From CAZAPZ01 sp964487285 (GTDB lineage: Bacteria; Campylobacterota_A; Desulfurellia; JAADFJ01), in NCBI GenBank assembly GCA_964487285.1, contig CAZAPZ010000010.1:1-26069 (forward strand): a stretch of 26,069 nt of DNA. The letters are read 5' to 3'. Every line of letters begins with the position of its first letter. Positions within the stretch are counted from its first letter, which is position 1. Of the stretch, positions 1 to 7,494 are shown one piece after another. The notes beneath the pieces were generated by a model. That model made no database searches. It was not told where the DNA came from and was given only the letters and a program-made list of their open reading frames with translations. Both the position numbers and the translations under genes were made by a program.

Positions 1-137
1 TTCATTTTATAATCGGCAGTTGCTTTGATACCGGTTATTGCATTTATTTCGGGCAGAACCGCTCCGAAAGGCAAAAGAATGGGACATGCAGGTGCAATAG
101 TAACCGGTATCAAAGCAACTGCCGATTATAAAATGAA
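1..137. repeat. Inverted repeat at the window edge (arms 1-37 and 101-137)
   Basis: Bases 1-37 are the exact reverse complement of 101-137, with 63 bases between the arms. The right arm lies inside normal sucD coding sequence. The left arm sits where the upstream sucD codons should be, and it puts an in-frame stop (TAA, 10-12) into that frame. The match stops at the first base of the contig, and the junction falls in a short shared ACCGGT-type sequence. This is the usual signature of a fold-back chimera or a hairpin assembly error at a contig end. A true biological inverted repeat is possible but less likely. Confidence 0.85.
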
Positions 138-216
138 AGCATTGCGGGATGCAGGAGCAATCGTTGTGGAAAATCCCGCTTTAATTGGTAAAGCCGTAGC
201 AAAAGCACTCTTGTAA
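25..216 (+). CDS. sucD: Succinyl-CoA synthetase (ADP-forming) subunit alpha, C-terminal fragment
   Basis: Only the last ~62 residues are present. The segment matches the C-terminus of SucD: PVIAFISGRTAPKGKRMGHAGAI followed by a typical GTADEK-like region (here KATADYK) and an IG..AKALL end. The His of MGHAGAI (codon 85-87) corresponds to the active-site phosphohistidine of the family (His246 in E. coli). SucCD interconverts succinyl-CoA and succinate with formation of ATP or GTP. The apparent TTG start at 25 is not a real start: the 5' part of the gene is missing and replaced by the inverted-repeat arm (1-37). The first trustworthy codons are from about 31. The carboxyltransferase gene follows 4 bases after the stop, so SucCD would handle the succinyl-CoA end of this operon's pathway. 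A related acyl-CoA synthetase (NDP-forming) alpha domain cannot be excluded from so short a piece. Confidence 0.85.
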   Translation: MIPVIAFISGRTAPKGKRMGHAGAIVTGIKATADYKMKALRDAGAIVVENPALIGKAVAKALL

Positions 217-220
217 GCAG

Positions 221-1765
221 ATGAGAAAGCTACTTGCAGATCTCAAACTTCTTGAAAAAGAGGCAGAGCTTGGCGGCGGTGTAGAAAGGATTGAAAGACA
301 GCATAAGGCAGGCAAACTTACAGCGCGCGAAAGAGTTGAGATACTTTTAGATCCTGATAGTTTTGTTGAACTTGACAAGTTTGTAGTTCATCAATGCCAT
401 GATTTTGGAATGGAAAAAACTAAAATATACGGTGATGGTGTTGTAACCGGATATGGAACAATAAACGACAGACAGGTATATATTTTTAGTCATGATTTCA
501 CGGTTTTCGGCGGATCGCTTTCAGGGGCATTTGCAAAAAAAGTGTGCAAAATTATGGATCTTGCCATGCAGAATGGAGCGCCTATCATAGGACTGAATGA
601 CTCCGGCGGAGCAAGAATTCAGGAAGGCGTAGTAAGTCTTGCAGGGTATGCTGACATTTTTTTAAGAAACACATTGGCAAGCGGCGTAATACCGCAAATT
701 TCGGTGATAATGGGTTCAACGGCAGGAGGAGCGGTTTACTCCCCTGCCGTGACCGATTTTACCATAATGGTTAAAAACACCTCGTTTATGTTTATAACAG
801 GACCTGATGTCATAAAATCTGTTACCGGAGAGGAGATTGACAAAGAATCGCTTGGCGGCTCTGTTGTTCATACTACAAAAACTCAAGTATCCCATTTCGC
901 TGCGGAAAGTGATGCTGAAGCGCTCATGACGGTGAGAAATCTGCTTTCGTTTATTCCGCAAAACAATATGGAATCAGCTCCATTCGCACCAACCGATGAC
1001 ATTGAAGATAAACGCGATGAATCTATTTACGATCTTATCCCTACTGATGTCAACATACCGTATGATATCAAAGACCTTATAAAAAAATGTACCGATGATG
1101 AAAAATTTTTTGAGCTTCAGGAAAATTATGCAAAAAATATAGTCATAGGTTTTGCCCGTTTCGGAGGATATTCTGCAGGTATCGTTGCTAACCAGCCAAA
1201 ATTCTTCGCTGGTGCTCTTGACTACAAAGCCGCCATTAAAGCGGCACGTTTCGTTAGATTCTGCGATGCATTTAATATTCCGATAATAACATTTGAGGAT
1301 CAGCCCGGATATATGCCTGGTATAGATCAAGAGCATAACGGAGTCATAATTCACGGAGCAAAGCTGCTTTACGCATACGCCGAAGCCACCGTACCAAAAA
1401 TAACGATTGTTGTGAGAAAAGCATACGGAGGCGCTTATGATGTGCTCGGTTCAAAACATCTTCGTGCCGATATGAATTTTGCATATCCAACCGCTGAAAT
1501 TGCCGTTATGGGACCTGACGGCGCAGTTAACATACTTAAAAGAAAAGAACTGGCAACGTCTAAAGATCCTGCAGCCTTGAAAATCAAACTGACAAAGGAA
1601 TATCGTGATCGATTTGCAAACCCGTTTATTGCTTCATCATTAGGGTATATCGACGAAATTATAGACCCTGCTGACACACGAAAAAAGATTATAATGGCGA
1701 TAAAATTGACAAAAAATAAAAGACAAAATCTTCCTCCGAAAAAGCATGGAAATATTCCGTTATGA
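221..1765 (+). CDS. pccB: Propionyl-CoA carboxylase carboxyltransferase (beta) subunit
   Basis: The 514-residue protein has the size and motifs of the acyl-CoA carboxylase beta / methylmalonyl-CoA decarboxylase alpha family. It contains two crotonase-like halves, with DFTVFGGSL (92-100), NDSGGARIQEGV (126-137) and GSTAGGAVYSPA (165-176) in the first, and FEDQPGYMPG and GGAYDVLGSKHL (403-414) in the second. The two glycine-rich loops form the oxyanion holes for acyl-CoA and carboxybiotin. The Asp in GGAYDV (residue 407) is the position linked to propionyl preference in actinobacterial PccB. The enzyme transfers CO2 from biotin to propionyl-CoA to give (S)-methylmalonyl-CoA. It could serve a Na+-pumping decarboxylase, but no MmdB-type membrane subunit is nearby and a biotin carboxylase gene follows, so carboxylase is the better call. 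Its stop overlaps the next start by 4 bases (ATGA). Confidence 0.93.
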   Translation: MRKLLADLKLLEKEAELGGGVERIERQHKAGKLTARERVEILLDPDSFVELDKFVVHQCHDFGMEKTKIYGDGVVTGYGTINDRQVYIFSHDFTVFGGSLSGAFAKKVCKIMDLAMQNGAPIIGLNDSGGARIQEGVVSLAGYADIFLRNTLASGVIPQISVIMGSTAGGAVYSPAVTDFTIMVKNTSFMFITGPDVIKSVTGEEIDKESLGGSVVHTTKTQVSHFAAESDAEALMTVRNLLSFIPQNNMESAPFAPTDDIEDKRDESIYDLIPTDVNIPYDIKDLIKKCTDDEKFFELQENYAKNIVIGFARFGGYSAGIVANQPKFFAGALDYKAAIKAARFVRFCDAFNIPIITFEDQPGYMPGIDQEHNGVIIHGAKLLYAYAEATVPKITIVVRKAYGGAYDVLGSKHLRADMNFAYPTAEIAVMGPDGAVNILKRKELATSKDPAALKIKLTKEYRDRFANPFIASSLGYIDEIIDPADTRKKIIMAIKLTKNKRQNLPPKKHGNIPL

Positions 1766-3291
1766 AAATTAAAAAAATTCTTATTGCCAACAGAAGTGAG
1801 ATTGCCGTAAGAATAGCAAGAGCATGCAGGGAGATGGGCATTAAAACCGTTGCCGTCTATTCCGATATTGACAGAAGGAGTATGCATGTTAGATATATGG
1901 ATGAAGCATACTGCATAGGCGATTCACCTGCGTCCGAAAGCTATCTTAATATTGACAAGATTATTGATGCCGCCAAAAAATCCGGTGCTGATGCAATTCA
2001 TCCGGGATATGGATTTCTTGCTGAAAATATTGATTTTGTTAAAGCATGTGAGATAAATAGAATTATATTCATTGGACCATCACGCCAATCTATGTATCTG
2101 CTTGGAGATAAAACCAGAGCCAGAACAAAGATGAAATATTCAGGAGTTCCCATTGTTCCTGGCACAATAAATGCGATAAAAAATTACGATGATATGAAAA
2201 AAGATGCTGCAGCTATCGGTTATCCTATAATGCTAAAGGCATCTGCCGGAGGAGGCGGGAAAGGCATAAGGCTTGTAAATAGCGAAAGCGAGCTTAAAAG
2301 CGCCTTTGAATTAGCATCTTCTGAAGCGGAATCAGCATTTTCCGACGGCAGAATTTATATCGAAAAAGCCATTATTGATCCAAAACATGTGGAGGTTCAA
2401 ATTGCCAGGGATAATTTCGGTAACATACTGGTCTTTCCTGAACGCGAATGCTCAATACAAAGAAGGCATCAAAAGGTTATAGAAGAATCACCGTCAACAA
2501 TTATAAACAGTAAACTTAGAAAGGAAATGGGGGACGCAGCTGCAAAAGCTGCCGATGCCTCAGAATATAATTCCGTTGGAACAATTGAATTTCTTCTTGA
2601 TAAAAACCTCAATTTCTATTTTCTTGAAGTTAATACACGACTTCAAGTTGAGCACCCTGTTACAGAAATGGTAACCGGTATTGATCTGGTAAAGCTGCAA
2701 ATTGAAATTGCGGAGAATAAAAAGATAGAAATAGATCAGGCAGATGTAAAGATAAACGGACATGCCATTGAATGCAGAATATATGCTGAAGATCCGGAGA
2801 GAAAGTTTATGCCATCACCCGGTACTGTAACTAATTTGAGACTTCCGGGAGGTGCCGGCGTGAGAAATGACAATGGGATATATGAAGGTGCAACAATTCC
2901 GCTTTTCTACGACCCTATAATCGGTAAACTCATAGTCTGGGGAAAAGATAGAAAAGAAACCATTGAAAGAATGAAACGGGCACTTTCGGAATACATTGTA
3001 AAAGGTATTAAGACAACAATTCCGTTTCATCAAAGGGTGTTGGAAGATAAATTATTTATAGATGGAAATGTATCAACCGAATTTGCAGCAGATGTAATGA
3101 AAACCGTTAAACGGCAAGATAAAAACTTAGAAAATATTGCCATTATTTCGGCGGCCATACTGGCTAAAGCAGGCAAACATAATAATAAGATCAAAACAAG
3201 CTTTTCTTCTGTTTCAAACTGGCAGCAGACAGGTATAAAAATGGCGGTATTCGGCATGCCTATCGGTCAAATACTGAAAAATTCAACTTGA
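1762..3291 (+). CDS. pccA: Biotin carboxylase subunit of propionyl-CoA carboxylase
   Basis: Biotin carboxylase of the ATP-grasp superfamily (509 residues). It uses ATP and bicarbonate to carboxylate the biotin on the carrier protein. Visible features are the N-terminal pre-ATP-grasp domain (KKILIANRSEIAVRI), the glycine-rich ATP loop SAGGGGKGIR (161-170), ERECSIQRRHQKVIEE (227-242, with the Lys238 equivalent), FLEVNTRLQVEHPVTE (287-302) and the biotin carboxylase C-terminal domain with ECRIYAEDP and PSPGTV. The protein runs about 60 residues past the usual ~450 and ends in SNWQQTGIKMAVFG. This resembles the linker that enters the BT domain in fused PCC alpha chains. The carrier half is instead encoded by the next gene, so the alpha chain is split. 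The start overlaps the pccB stop. AccC for acetyl-CoA carboxylase is an alternative, but the neighbours favour propionyl-CoA. Confidence 0.93.
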   Translation: MKIKKILIANRSEIAVRIARACREMGIKTVAVYSDIDRRSMHVRYMDEAYCIGDSPASESYLNIDKIIDAAKKSGADAIHPGYGFLAENIDFVKACEINRIIFIGPSRQSMYLLGDKTRARTKMKYSGVPIVPGTINAIKNYDDMKKDAAAIGYPIMLKASAGGGGKGIRLVNSESELKSAFELASSEAESAFSDGRIYIEKAIIDPKHVEVQIARDNFGNILVFPERECSIQRRHQKVIEESPSTIINSKLRKEMGDAAAKAADASEYNSVGTIEFLLDKNLNFYFLEVNTRLQVEHPVTEMVTGIDLVKLQIEIAENKKIEIDQADVKINGHAIECRIYAEDPERKFMPSPGTVTNLRLPGGAGVRNDNGIYEGATIPLFYDPIIGKLIVWGKDRKETIERMKRALSEYIVKGIKTTIPFHQRVLEDKLFIDGNVSTEFAADVMKTVKRQDKNLENIAIISAAILAKAGKHNNKIKTSFSSVSNWQQTGIKMAVFGMPIGQILKNST

Positions 3292-3299
3292 GGTAAACT

Positions 3300-3800
3300 A
3301 TGTATTTTGCAACTTTGAATACAGAAGAACATACGGTTAGTTCGGATAGCAAATCCGAAACTTTATACGATGTTACATTGGACGATAAATCATATCTTGT
3401 CGATTTTTGCAAAACGAAAGATTCGTACTCATTCCTTATAGATGGAAAATCATACGAGATTAATTATGAAAAAACAGATGATGGCTACGACATTTGGATT
3501 GAGGATAACTTTTTTCATGTTAATATTATGACAGCACTTCAAAAGCAAATTATGTCGTCTCAAAACAGTAAGAAGAGATCAGGAGATACGATTGTTAAAA
3601 CGGAAATGCCTGGCAAAATTGTTGCAATAAAGATGCGCAAGGGCGATGATATCAGAAAAGGAGAAACTGTTGTAATTCTTGAAGCCATGAAAATGCAGAA
3701 CGAAATTACAAGCCCCGAAGATGGGAAAATTATCGATATATATGTAAAAGAGAATCAGCTTGTTGATGCTTCCGATAAACTTTTTAAAACTAAATCGTGA
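3300..3800 (+). CDS. Biotin carboxyl carrier protein with BT-like N-terminal domain
   Basis: This 166-residue protein ends in a lipoyl/biotinyl domain (about 95-164) with the biotin attachment motif EAMKMQNE. Lys131 is the predicted biotinylated residue. Residues ~20-80 alternate short beta strands (LYDVTLDDKSYLVDF, SYSFLIDGKSYEINY), like the BT domain that docks the carrier on the beta subunit in fused propionyl-CoA carboxylase alpha chains. It carries CO2 from the biotin carboxylase to the carboxyltransferase. It has its own Shine-Dalgarno (GAGGT, 3290-3294) 5 bases before ATG 3300 and lies in a different frame from pccA, so the split does not look like a sequencing error. Its stop overlaps the GTG start of the mutase gene. 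Confidence 0.92.
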   Translation: MYFATLNTEEHTVSSDSKSETLYDVTLDDKSYLVDFCKTKDSYSFLIDGKSYEINYEKTDDGYDIWIEDNFFHVNIMTALQKQIMSSQNSKKRSGDTIVKTEMPGKIVAIKMRKGDDIRKGETVVILEAMKMQNEITSPEDGKIIDIYVKENQLVDASDKLFKTKS

Positions 3801-5443
3801 ATAAAAAAGAGTGGGAATCTGAAATCGTTGCGCCGATCATAAAAAAGGTTGGCGAAAGAAAGAAAGAGTTCAAGACAACATCGAAAATTAAAGTAGATAG
3901 TCTCTATGTTCCAAGCAATTTAGATACTCAATATGAAAATAACCTTGGTTTTCCAGGGGTCTATCCTTATACGAGAGGCATTTATCCAACCGGATACAGA
4001 TCGCGCCTGTGGACTATGCGTCAGTATGCTGGGTTTGGCGATGCCGAAAGCTCTAACGAGCGATATCGTTATCTGCTTTCACAAGGTCAAACAGGCCTGT
4101 CTATAGCTTTTGATCTTCCAACGCAGATTGGATACGATTCGGACGACCCTCATTCGGAAGGAGAAGTTGGAAAGACAGGTGTAGCAATCGATACGCTCAA
4201 AGATGTTGAGATACTTTTTAAAGATATAGATCTTGAAAAAATAACAACATCAATGACAATAAACTCAACTGCCGCTATCCTGCTTGCAATGTATGTTTCA
4301 CTTGCAAAAAGCAGGGGCAATAATCTGAAAAAAATCTCAGGAACAATACAAAATGATATTCTAAAAGAGTATATTGCACGCGGCACTTATATCTATCCGC
4401 CTACTCCTTCAATGCGTATAATAAAAAACATATTTTCGTTTTGTTCGGAGAATGTTCCAAAATGGAACACGATAAGCGTAAGCGGCTATCATATGAGAGA
4501 GGCGGGAGCAACTGCAGCTCAAGAAGTTGCTTTCACACTTGCAGATGGAATAAGTTATGTTGAAGCAGCTATCAAATCAGGGCTTGACGTTGATCAATTT
4601 GCTCCGAGAATATCATTTTTTTTCGGAGCGCATAACAACCTTTTTGAAGAAACTGCAAAATTTAGGGCAGCAAGAAGATTATGGGCAAAGATAATGAAAA
4701 AGCGGTTTAATCCAAAAAATCATAGATCAATGATGCTCCGCTTTCATACACAGACTTGCGGATCGACACTAACCGCACAGCAGCCCATAAACAATATTGC
4801 AAGGGTAACAATTCAGGCACTTTCTGCGGTATTGGGGGGCACACAGTCACTTCACACAAATTCATATGATGAGGCATTGGCACTTCCAACGGAGTCATCG
4901 GTAAGAGCTGCGCTTCGAACTCAGCAAATAATTGCTTATGAGAGCAAAACAGCCGATACAATTGATCCGCTTGCAGGATCATACTATGTGGAATCGTTGA
5001 CTGATACGATTGAGCAAAAAGCAGTTGAATATATAAAAAAAATTGACAAAATGGGCGGAATGGTTCAGGCTATTTACGATGGATTTCCGCAGCGCGAGAT
5101 TCAAAATGCCAGCTATGAATATCAGAAGGAGATAGAATCTCAAACCGAAATTATAGTTGGTATGAACAAATTTAAAATTAAGGAAGAACCTCCGAAAGAC
5201 CTTCTGAAAATTAATGAAGCGGTGGGAAGAGCACAGATTGACAGATTAACAAATATTAAAAAAAGGCGCAATAATAACAAGGTTAAACAAGACTTGAGAA
5301 TAATAAGAGAGGCAGCGGCAGATGCAAACATAAACCTTATGCCTTCCATTATACAAGCTGTAACCGACTATACTTCAATAGGTGAGATTTCAAATACCCT
5401 AAGAGATCTGTTTGGCGAATATCAGGAGCAGGTGGTAATTTGA
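3797..5443 (+). CDS. mcmA1: Methylmalonyl-CoA mutase, catalytic (large) subunit without B12 domain
   Basis: The 548-residue protein covers the TIM-barrel substrate domain of methylmalonyl-CoA mutase and stops before the cobalamin domain, which is encoded separately at 5823. The signature block YPYTRGIYPTGYRSRLWTMRQYAGFG covers 56-81. Tyr77 aligns with Tyr89 of the Propionibacterium enzyme; in 2-hydroxyisobutyryl-CoA mutase that position is Ile and in isobutyryl-CoA mutase Phe, so the residue supports methylmalonyl-CoA as substrate. Arg207 (PSMRII) and His232 (SGYHMREAG) match the CoA-carboxylate-binding Arg and catalytic His. GTIQNDILKEY and HTNSYDEALALPTE are also present. The protein begins with GTG overlapping the stop of the carrier gene (GTGA). 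It rearranges (R)-methylmalonyl-CoA to succinyl-CoA, or the reverse, with adenosylcobalamin. Confidence 0.94.
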   Translation: MNKKEWESEIVAPIIKKVGERKKEFKTTSKIKVDSLYVPSNLDTQYENNLGFPGVYPYTRGIYPTGYRSRLWTMRQYAGFGDAESSNERYRYLLSQGQTGLSIAFDLPTQIGYDSDDPHSEGEVGKTGVAIDTLKDVEILFKDIDLEKITTSMTINSTAAILLAMYVSLAKSRGNNLKKISGTIQNDILKEYIARGTYIYPPTPSMRIIKNIFSFCSENVPKWNTISVSGYHMREAGATAAQEVAFTLADGISYVEAAIKSGLDVDQFAPRISFFFGAHNNLFEETAKFRAARRLWAKIMKKRFNPKNHRSMMLRFHTQTCGSTLTAQQPINNIARVTIQALSAVLGGTQSLHTNSYDEALALPTESSVRAALRTQQIIAYESKTADTIDPLAGSYYVESLTDTIEQKAVEYIKKIDKMGGMVQAIYDGFPQREIQNASYEYQKEIESQTEIIVGMNKFKIKEEPPKDLLKINEAVGRAQIDRLTNIKKRRNNNKVKQDLRIIREAAADANINLMPSIIQAVTDYTSIGEISNTLRDLFGEYQEQVVI

Positions 5444-5826
5444 TAGATCACATCGGAATCGCGGTAAAATCTTTGCGAAATTCAATAGATAACTGGGAAA
5501 CAATATTAGGAGTAAAATCTTCAGATATTATTGAAGTGAATGATAGCTTTGTAAAAGTTGCATTTTTAAATCTTGAAAATTCTAAGATAGAACTCTTGGA
5601 ATCTACCGGCGATAAAAGTGATATAAAAAAATTCATAGAAAAAAGAGGTGAGGGAATTCATCATATAGCTATAAAAGTTGATGATATCGATTCAACAATA
5701 AAGCTTTTGCGGAAAAGCGGCAAAAAAATTGCCGATCCGTTTATAGGAGCGGAAGGATTTCCCGTTGCATTCATTCATCCGAGCTATTCAAACGGCGTGC
5801 TCATTGAGATTGTGGAGAGAAAATGA
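5440..5826 (+). CDS. mce: Methylmalonyl-CoA epimerase
   Basis: A 128-residue VOC/glyoxalase-fold protein, the normal size for methylmalonyl-CoA epimerase. It begins with IDHIGIAV (His4), has GEGIHHIAIKVDDI in the middle (His74/75) and ends with VAFIHPSYSNGVLIEIVE (Glu123). These His and Glu positions are the usual divalent-metal ligands. It converts (S)- to (R)-methylmalonyl-CoA, linking the carboxylase to the mutase. The start is TTG, overlapping the mutase stop by four bases (TTGA), with a purine-rich AGGTGG about 7 bases upstream. No in-frame ATG would keep the N-terminal His. It sits between the two mutase subunit genes. Confidence 0.92.
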   Translation: MIDHIGIAVKSLRNSIDNWETILGVKSSDIIEVNDSFVKVAFLNLENSKIELLESTGDKSDIKKFIEKRGEGIHHIAIKVDDIDSTIKLLRKSGKKIADPFIGAEGFPVAFIHPSYSNGVLIEIVERK

Positions 5827-6236
5827 GAAGATTAAAAGTTGTTATGGCAAAAGCAGGACTTGACGGACATGATAGAGGCATAAAAATTATAAGCAGGGCG
5901 TTAAGAGATGCCGGATTTGAAGTAATATACACAGGCTTAAGGCAGGATGTAGAGCAGATAGCTGCAACAGCTATTGATGAAGGCGCCGACTTCATCGGGT
6001 TATCTATATTGTCAGGCGCACATATGGTAATATCAAAAAAGATTATTAAGATTTTGAAAGAAAGAAACGCCGATGATATTCCAATTTTTATAGGCGGAAT
6101 AATACCTGGCTCAGATATTCCCGAATTAATGAAGATCGGTATCAAAGCAGTTTTTACACCGGGAACTCCTACATCAGAAATTATTGATGCCATAAGAAAA
6201 GAGTATAAAAAAGATACTATGCAAAAAACGAATTAA
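5823..6236 (+). CDS. mcmA2: Methylmalonyl-CoA mutase, cobalamin-binding (small) subunit
   Basis: The 137-residue protein is a stand-alone B12-binding domain. It shows KVVMAKAGLDGHDRG near the N-terminus, containing the DxHxxG signature (Asp14, His16, Gly19). His16 would be the lower axial ligand of cobalt. GLSILSGAH and IGGIIP form the rest of the nucleotide-loop pocket in the Rossmann fold. It pairs with the 548-residue catalytic subunit to give a heterodimeric mutase like that of many archaea, rather than the single-chain form common in proteobacteria. The start overlaps the epimerase stop (ATGA). Confidence 0.94.
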   Translation: MRRLKVVMAKAGLDGHDRGIKIISRALRDAGFEVIYTGLRQDVEQIAATAIDEGADFIGLSILSGAHMVISKKIIKILKERNADDIPIFIGGIIPGSDIPELMKIGIKAVFTPGTPTSEIIDAIRKEYKKDTMQKTN

Positions 6237-6250
6237 ACTGCTTAATTTTA

Positions 6251-7132
6251 ATGAGTGATCTCGAAAGATTGAAAAAACCAATTGGTAGGAGAAAGCTGGC
6301 TCAGCTTATAAGACATATAGAAGAAGGTGAGGAATTTTCCTACTACACAAAAGAAATTACCGCTCATACAATAGGGATTACAGGAGCCGGCGGAGCAGGC
6401 AAGTCAACGCTGATATCCAAGCTCATACAAGCATACAGGGATAAAGGAAATAAAGTAGCGGTAGTTGCCACAGACCCATCGTCACCATTTTCAGGCGGAG
6501 CCATTTTAGGCGATAGAATAAGGATGCAGCGTTTTGCAACGGATTCAAACGTTTTCATAAAAAGCGTTGCCTCAAGAGGTAATTTAGGCGGTATTGCCAT
6601 GCCAACCGGTGCAATTGCAGCGGCACTTTCGGAAGCAGGATACGACCCAATCATTATTGAAACTCTTGGCACCGGACAGGATGAAGTTAATATATCAAGA
6701 TTGGTTAACACGGCTATAGTTGTTTTCTCACCGGAGACGGGCGATAAAATACAAGCTATGAAAGCTGGTATTATGGAAATAGGCGATATCTTTGTGGTCA
6801 ATAAATCCGATCTGTCCAAAGCCGATATTGCTGTAAGCCGACTTACTCAGGAAATTTCCGAATCCAATAGAAATGTAAAAATAATTAAAACAGTCGCTAC
6901 AACGAGTGAAGGCGTAAACAATCTTATGGACATGATAGAAAATCACCTGAAATTCTTAGATAACCATGGCAATAGAAAAAAAACGGCGGTCTCTCGGATT
7001 GAACCCATTATAAAAGATAAAATATATAACTACATAAAAACATCTATACAAAAAAAGGGCAGATGGGAAGATGTGATAGAGAGTATGATAAAGACCGGAG
7101 ATATCTCGGAAATCCTCAAAAAATTATTATAA
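6251..7132 (+). CDS. meaB: MeaB/ArgK-type GTPase, methylmalonyl-CoA mutase chaperone
   Basis: A G3E-family P-loop GTPase of 293 residues, slightly shorter than the usual ~310-330. It has the Walker A loop GAGGAGKST (45-53), DPSSPFSGGAILGDR (75-89), FIKSVASRGNLGG (102-114) and the base-recognition motif NKSD (184-187). MeaB loads adenosylcobalamin onto methylmalonyl-CoA mutase and protects it from inactivation. Here it closes the mutase operon, 14 bases after the B12 subunit. No clear Shine-Dalgarno precedes ATG 6251, so translation may depend on upstream ribosomes. The loop between the G3 and NKxD motifs reads FSPETGDKIQ instead of the more usual LPGxGDEIQ, a mild divergence. Confidence 0.92.
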   Translation: MSDLERLKKPIGRRKLAQLIRHIEEGEEFSYYTKEITAHTIGITGAGGAGKSTLISKLIQAYRDKGNKVAVVATDPSSPFSGGAILGDRIRMQRFATDSNVFIKSVASRGNLGGIAMPTGAIAAALSEAGYDPIIIETLGTGQDEVNISRLVNTAIVVFSPETGDKIQAMKAGIMEIGDIFVVNKSDLSKADIAVSRLTQEISESNRNVKIIKTVATTSEGVNNLMDMIENHLKFLDNHGNRKKTAVSRIEPIIKDKIYNYIKTSIQKKGRWEDVIESMIKTGDISEILKKLL

Positions 7133-7159
7133 GGCTACTTCGCAACTGCGAAAAAAATA

Positions 7160-7405
7160 AATAAATCTGCTTATTTTCAATATACTGAGCCTATTAGAAG
7201 AATTATCTATACTGCTAATACTATATTATAGAGGGCTTTAATCGTCAAATTAGAAAAATCACCAAATCAAAAGGAGGATTTAGTAATGATGACGCACTGT
7301 TTGGGCTGGTATTTCTGATCTATCAAGATATTTCAAAAGAATGGGATAGATCAATTTTTAACTGGATGGAGATCATCTCGTAGCACTCCATTAATTTTCA
7401 AAAGA
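7160..7405 (+). pseudogene. Remnant of an IS256-family (mutator-type) transposase, C-terminal end
   Basis: Two adjacent frames together read like the last ~75 residues of an IS256-family transposase. Frame 2 from about 7166 gives SAYFQYTEPIRRIIYTANTI, then a stop at 7229-7231. Frame 1 from 7225 takes over with IEGFNRQIRKITKSKGGF, NDDALFGLVFLIYQDISKEW and DRSIFNWMEIIS. An amber codon follows at 7381-7383, where family members usually have Gln (IISQLSI), and HSINFQK comes after it. The family pattern is YTTNxIExxNRQxRKxTKxK-FPxDDAL...KKW..P..NW. The two-base shift at ~7222-7228 and the amber show decay. No N-terminal part or catalytic DDE residues remain in the window, so it cannot move itself. 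Confidence 0.8.
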
Positions 7406-7441
7406 TGATGGAGGAAAGTCAGGTAAAATTTACTATAATTT

Positions 7442-7464
7442 GATTTATCAAAAAGCGATAAATC
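7442..7464. repeat. Perfect 8-bp stem with 7-base loop
   Basis: GATTTATC (7442-7449) and GATAAATC (7457-7464) are perfect inverted repeats around a 7-base A-rich loop. The hairpin lies between the transposase remnant and the 3' end of trmB. The stem is AT-rich and no T-run follows on either strand, so a role as an intrinsic terminator is doubtful. It may be part of the old insertion sequence end. Confidence 0.4.
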
Positions 7465-7465
7465 C

Positions 7466-7494
7466 GACTTACACAAAAGATTGGGCAGTCTCTT
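7466..7494 (+). mobile_element. Possible right terminal end of the decayed IS256-like element
   Basis: The sequence GACTTACACAAAAGATTGGG followed by CAGTCTC resembles the termini of many IS256-family elements, which often carry ACACAAAATxxTxGxCAxTCxC-like inverted repeats. It lies about 60 bases after the end of the transposase remnant, the right distance for a 3' end. No matching left end was found between meaB and the remnant, as expected if the 5' part was deleted. Recognition is from memory of the family pattern. Confidence 0.4.

Noticed and set aside
974..1354. Antisense frame of 126 codons opposite pccB
   Set aside because: No recognisable motif, and it lies wholly inside a well-supported conserved gene; a shadow of biased codon use.
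221..3800. Na+-pumping methylmalonyl-CoA decarboxylase instead of a carboxylase
   Set aside because: No MmdB-type membrane subunit is present, and a biotin carboxylase gene is, which a decarboxylase does not need.
6364..6819. Antisense frame of 151 codons opposite meaB
   Set aside because: It mirrors conserved GTPase codons and has no family features or ribosome site.
7139..7152. Hairpin TTCGC-AACT-GCGAA right after meaB as a terminator
   Set aside because: An A-run, not a T-run, follows it on the + strand, so it lacks the form of an intrinsic terminator.
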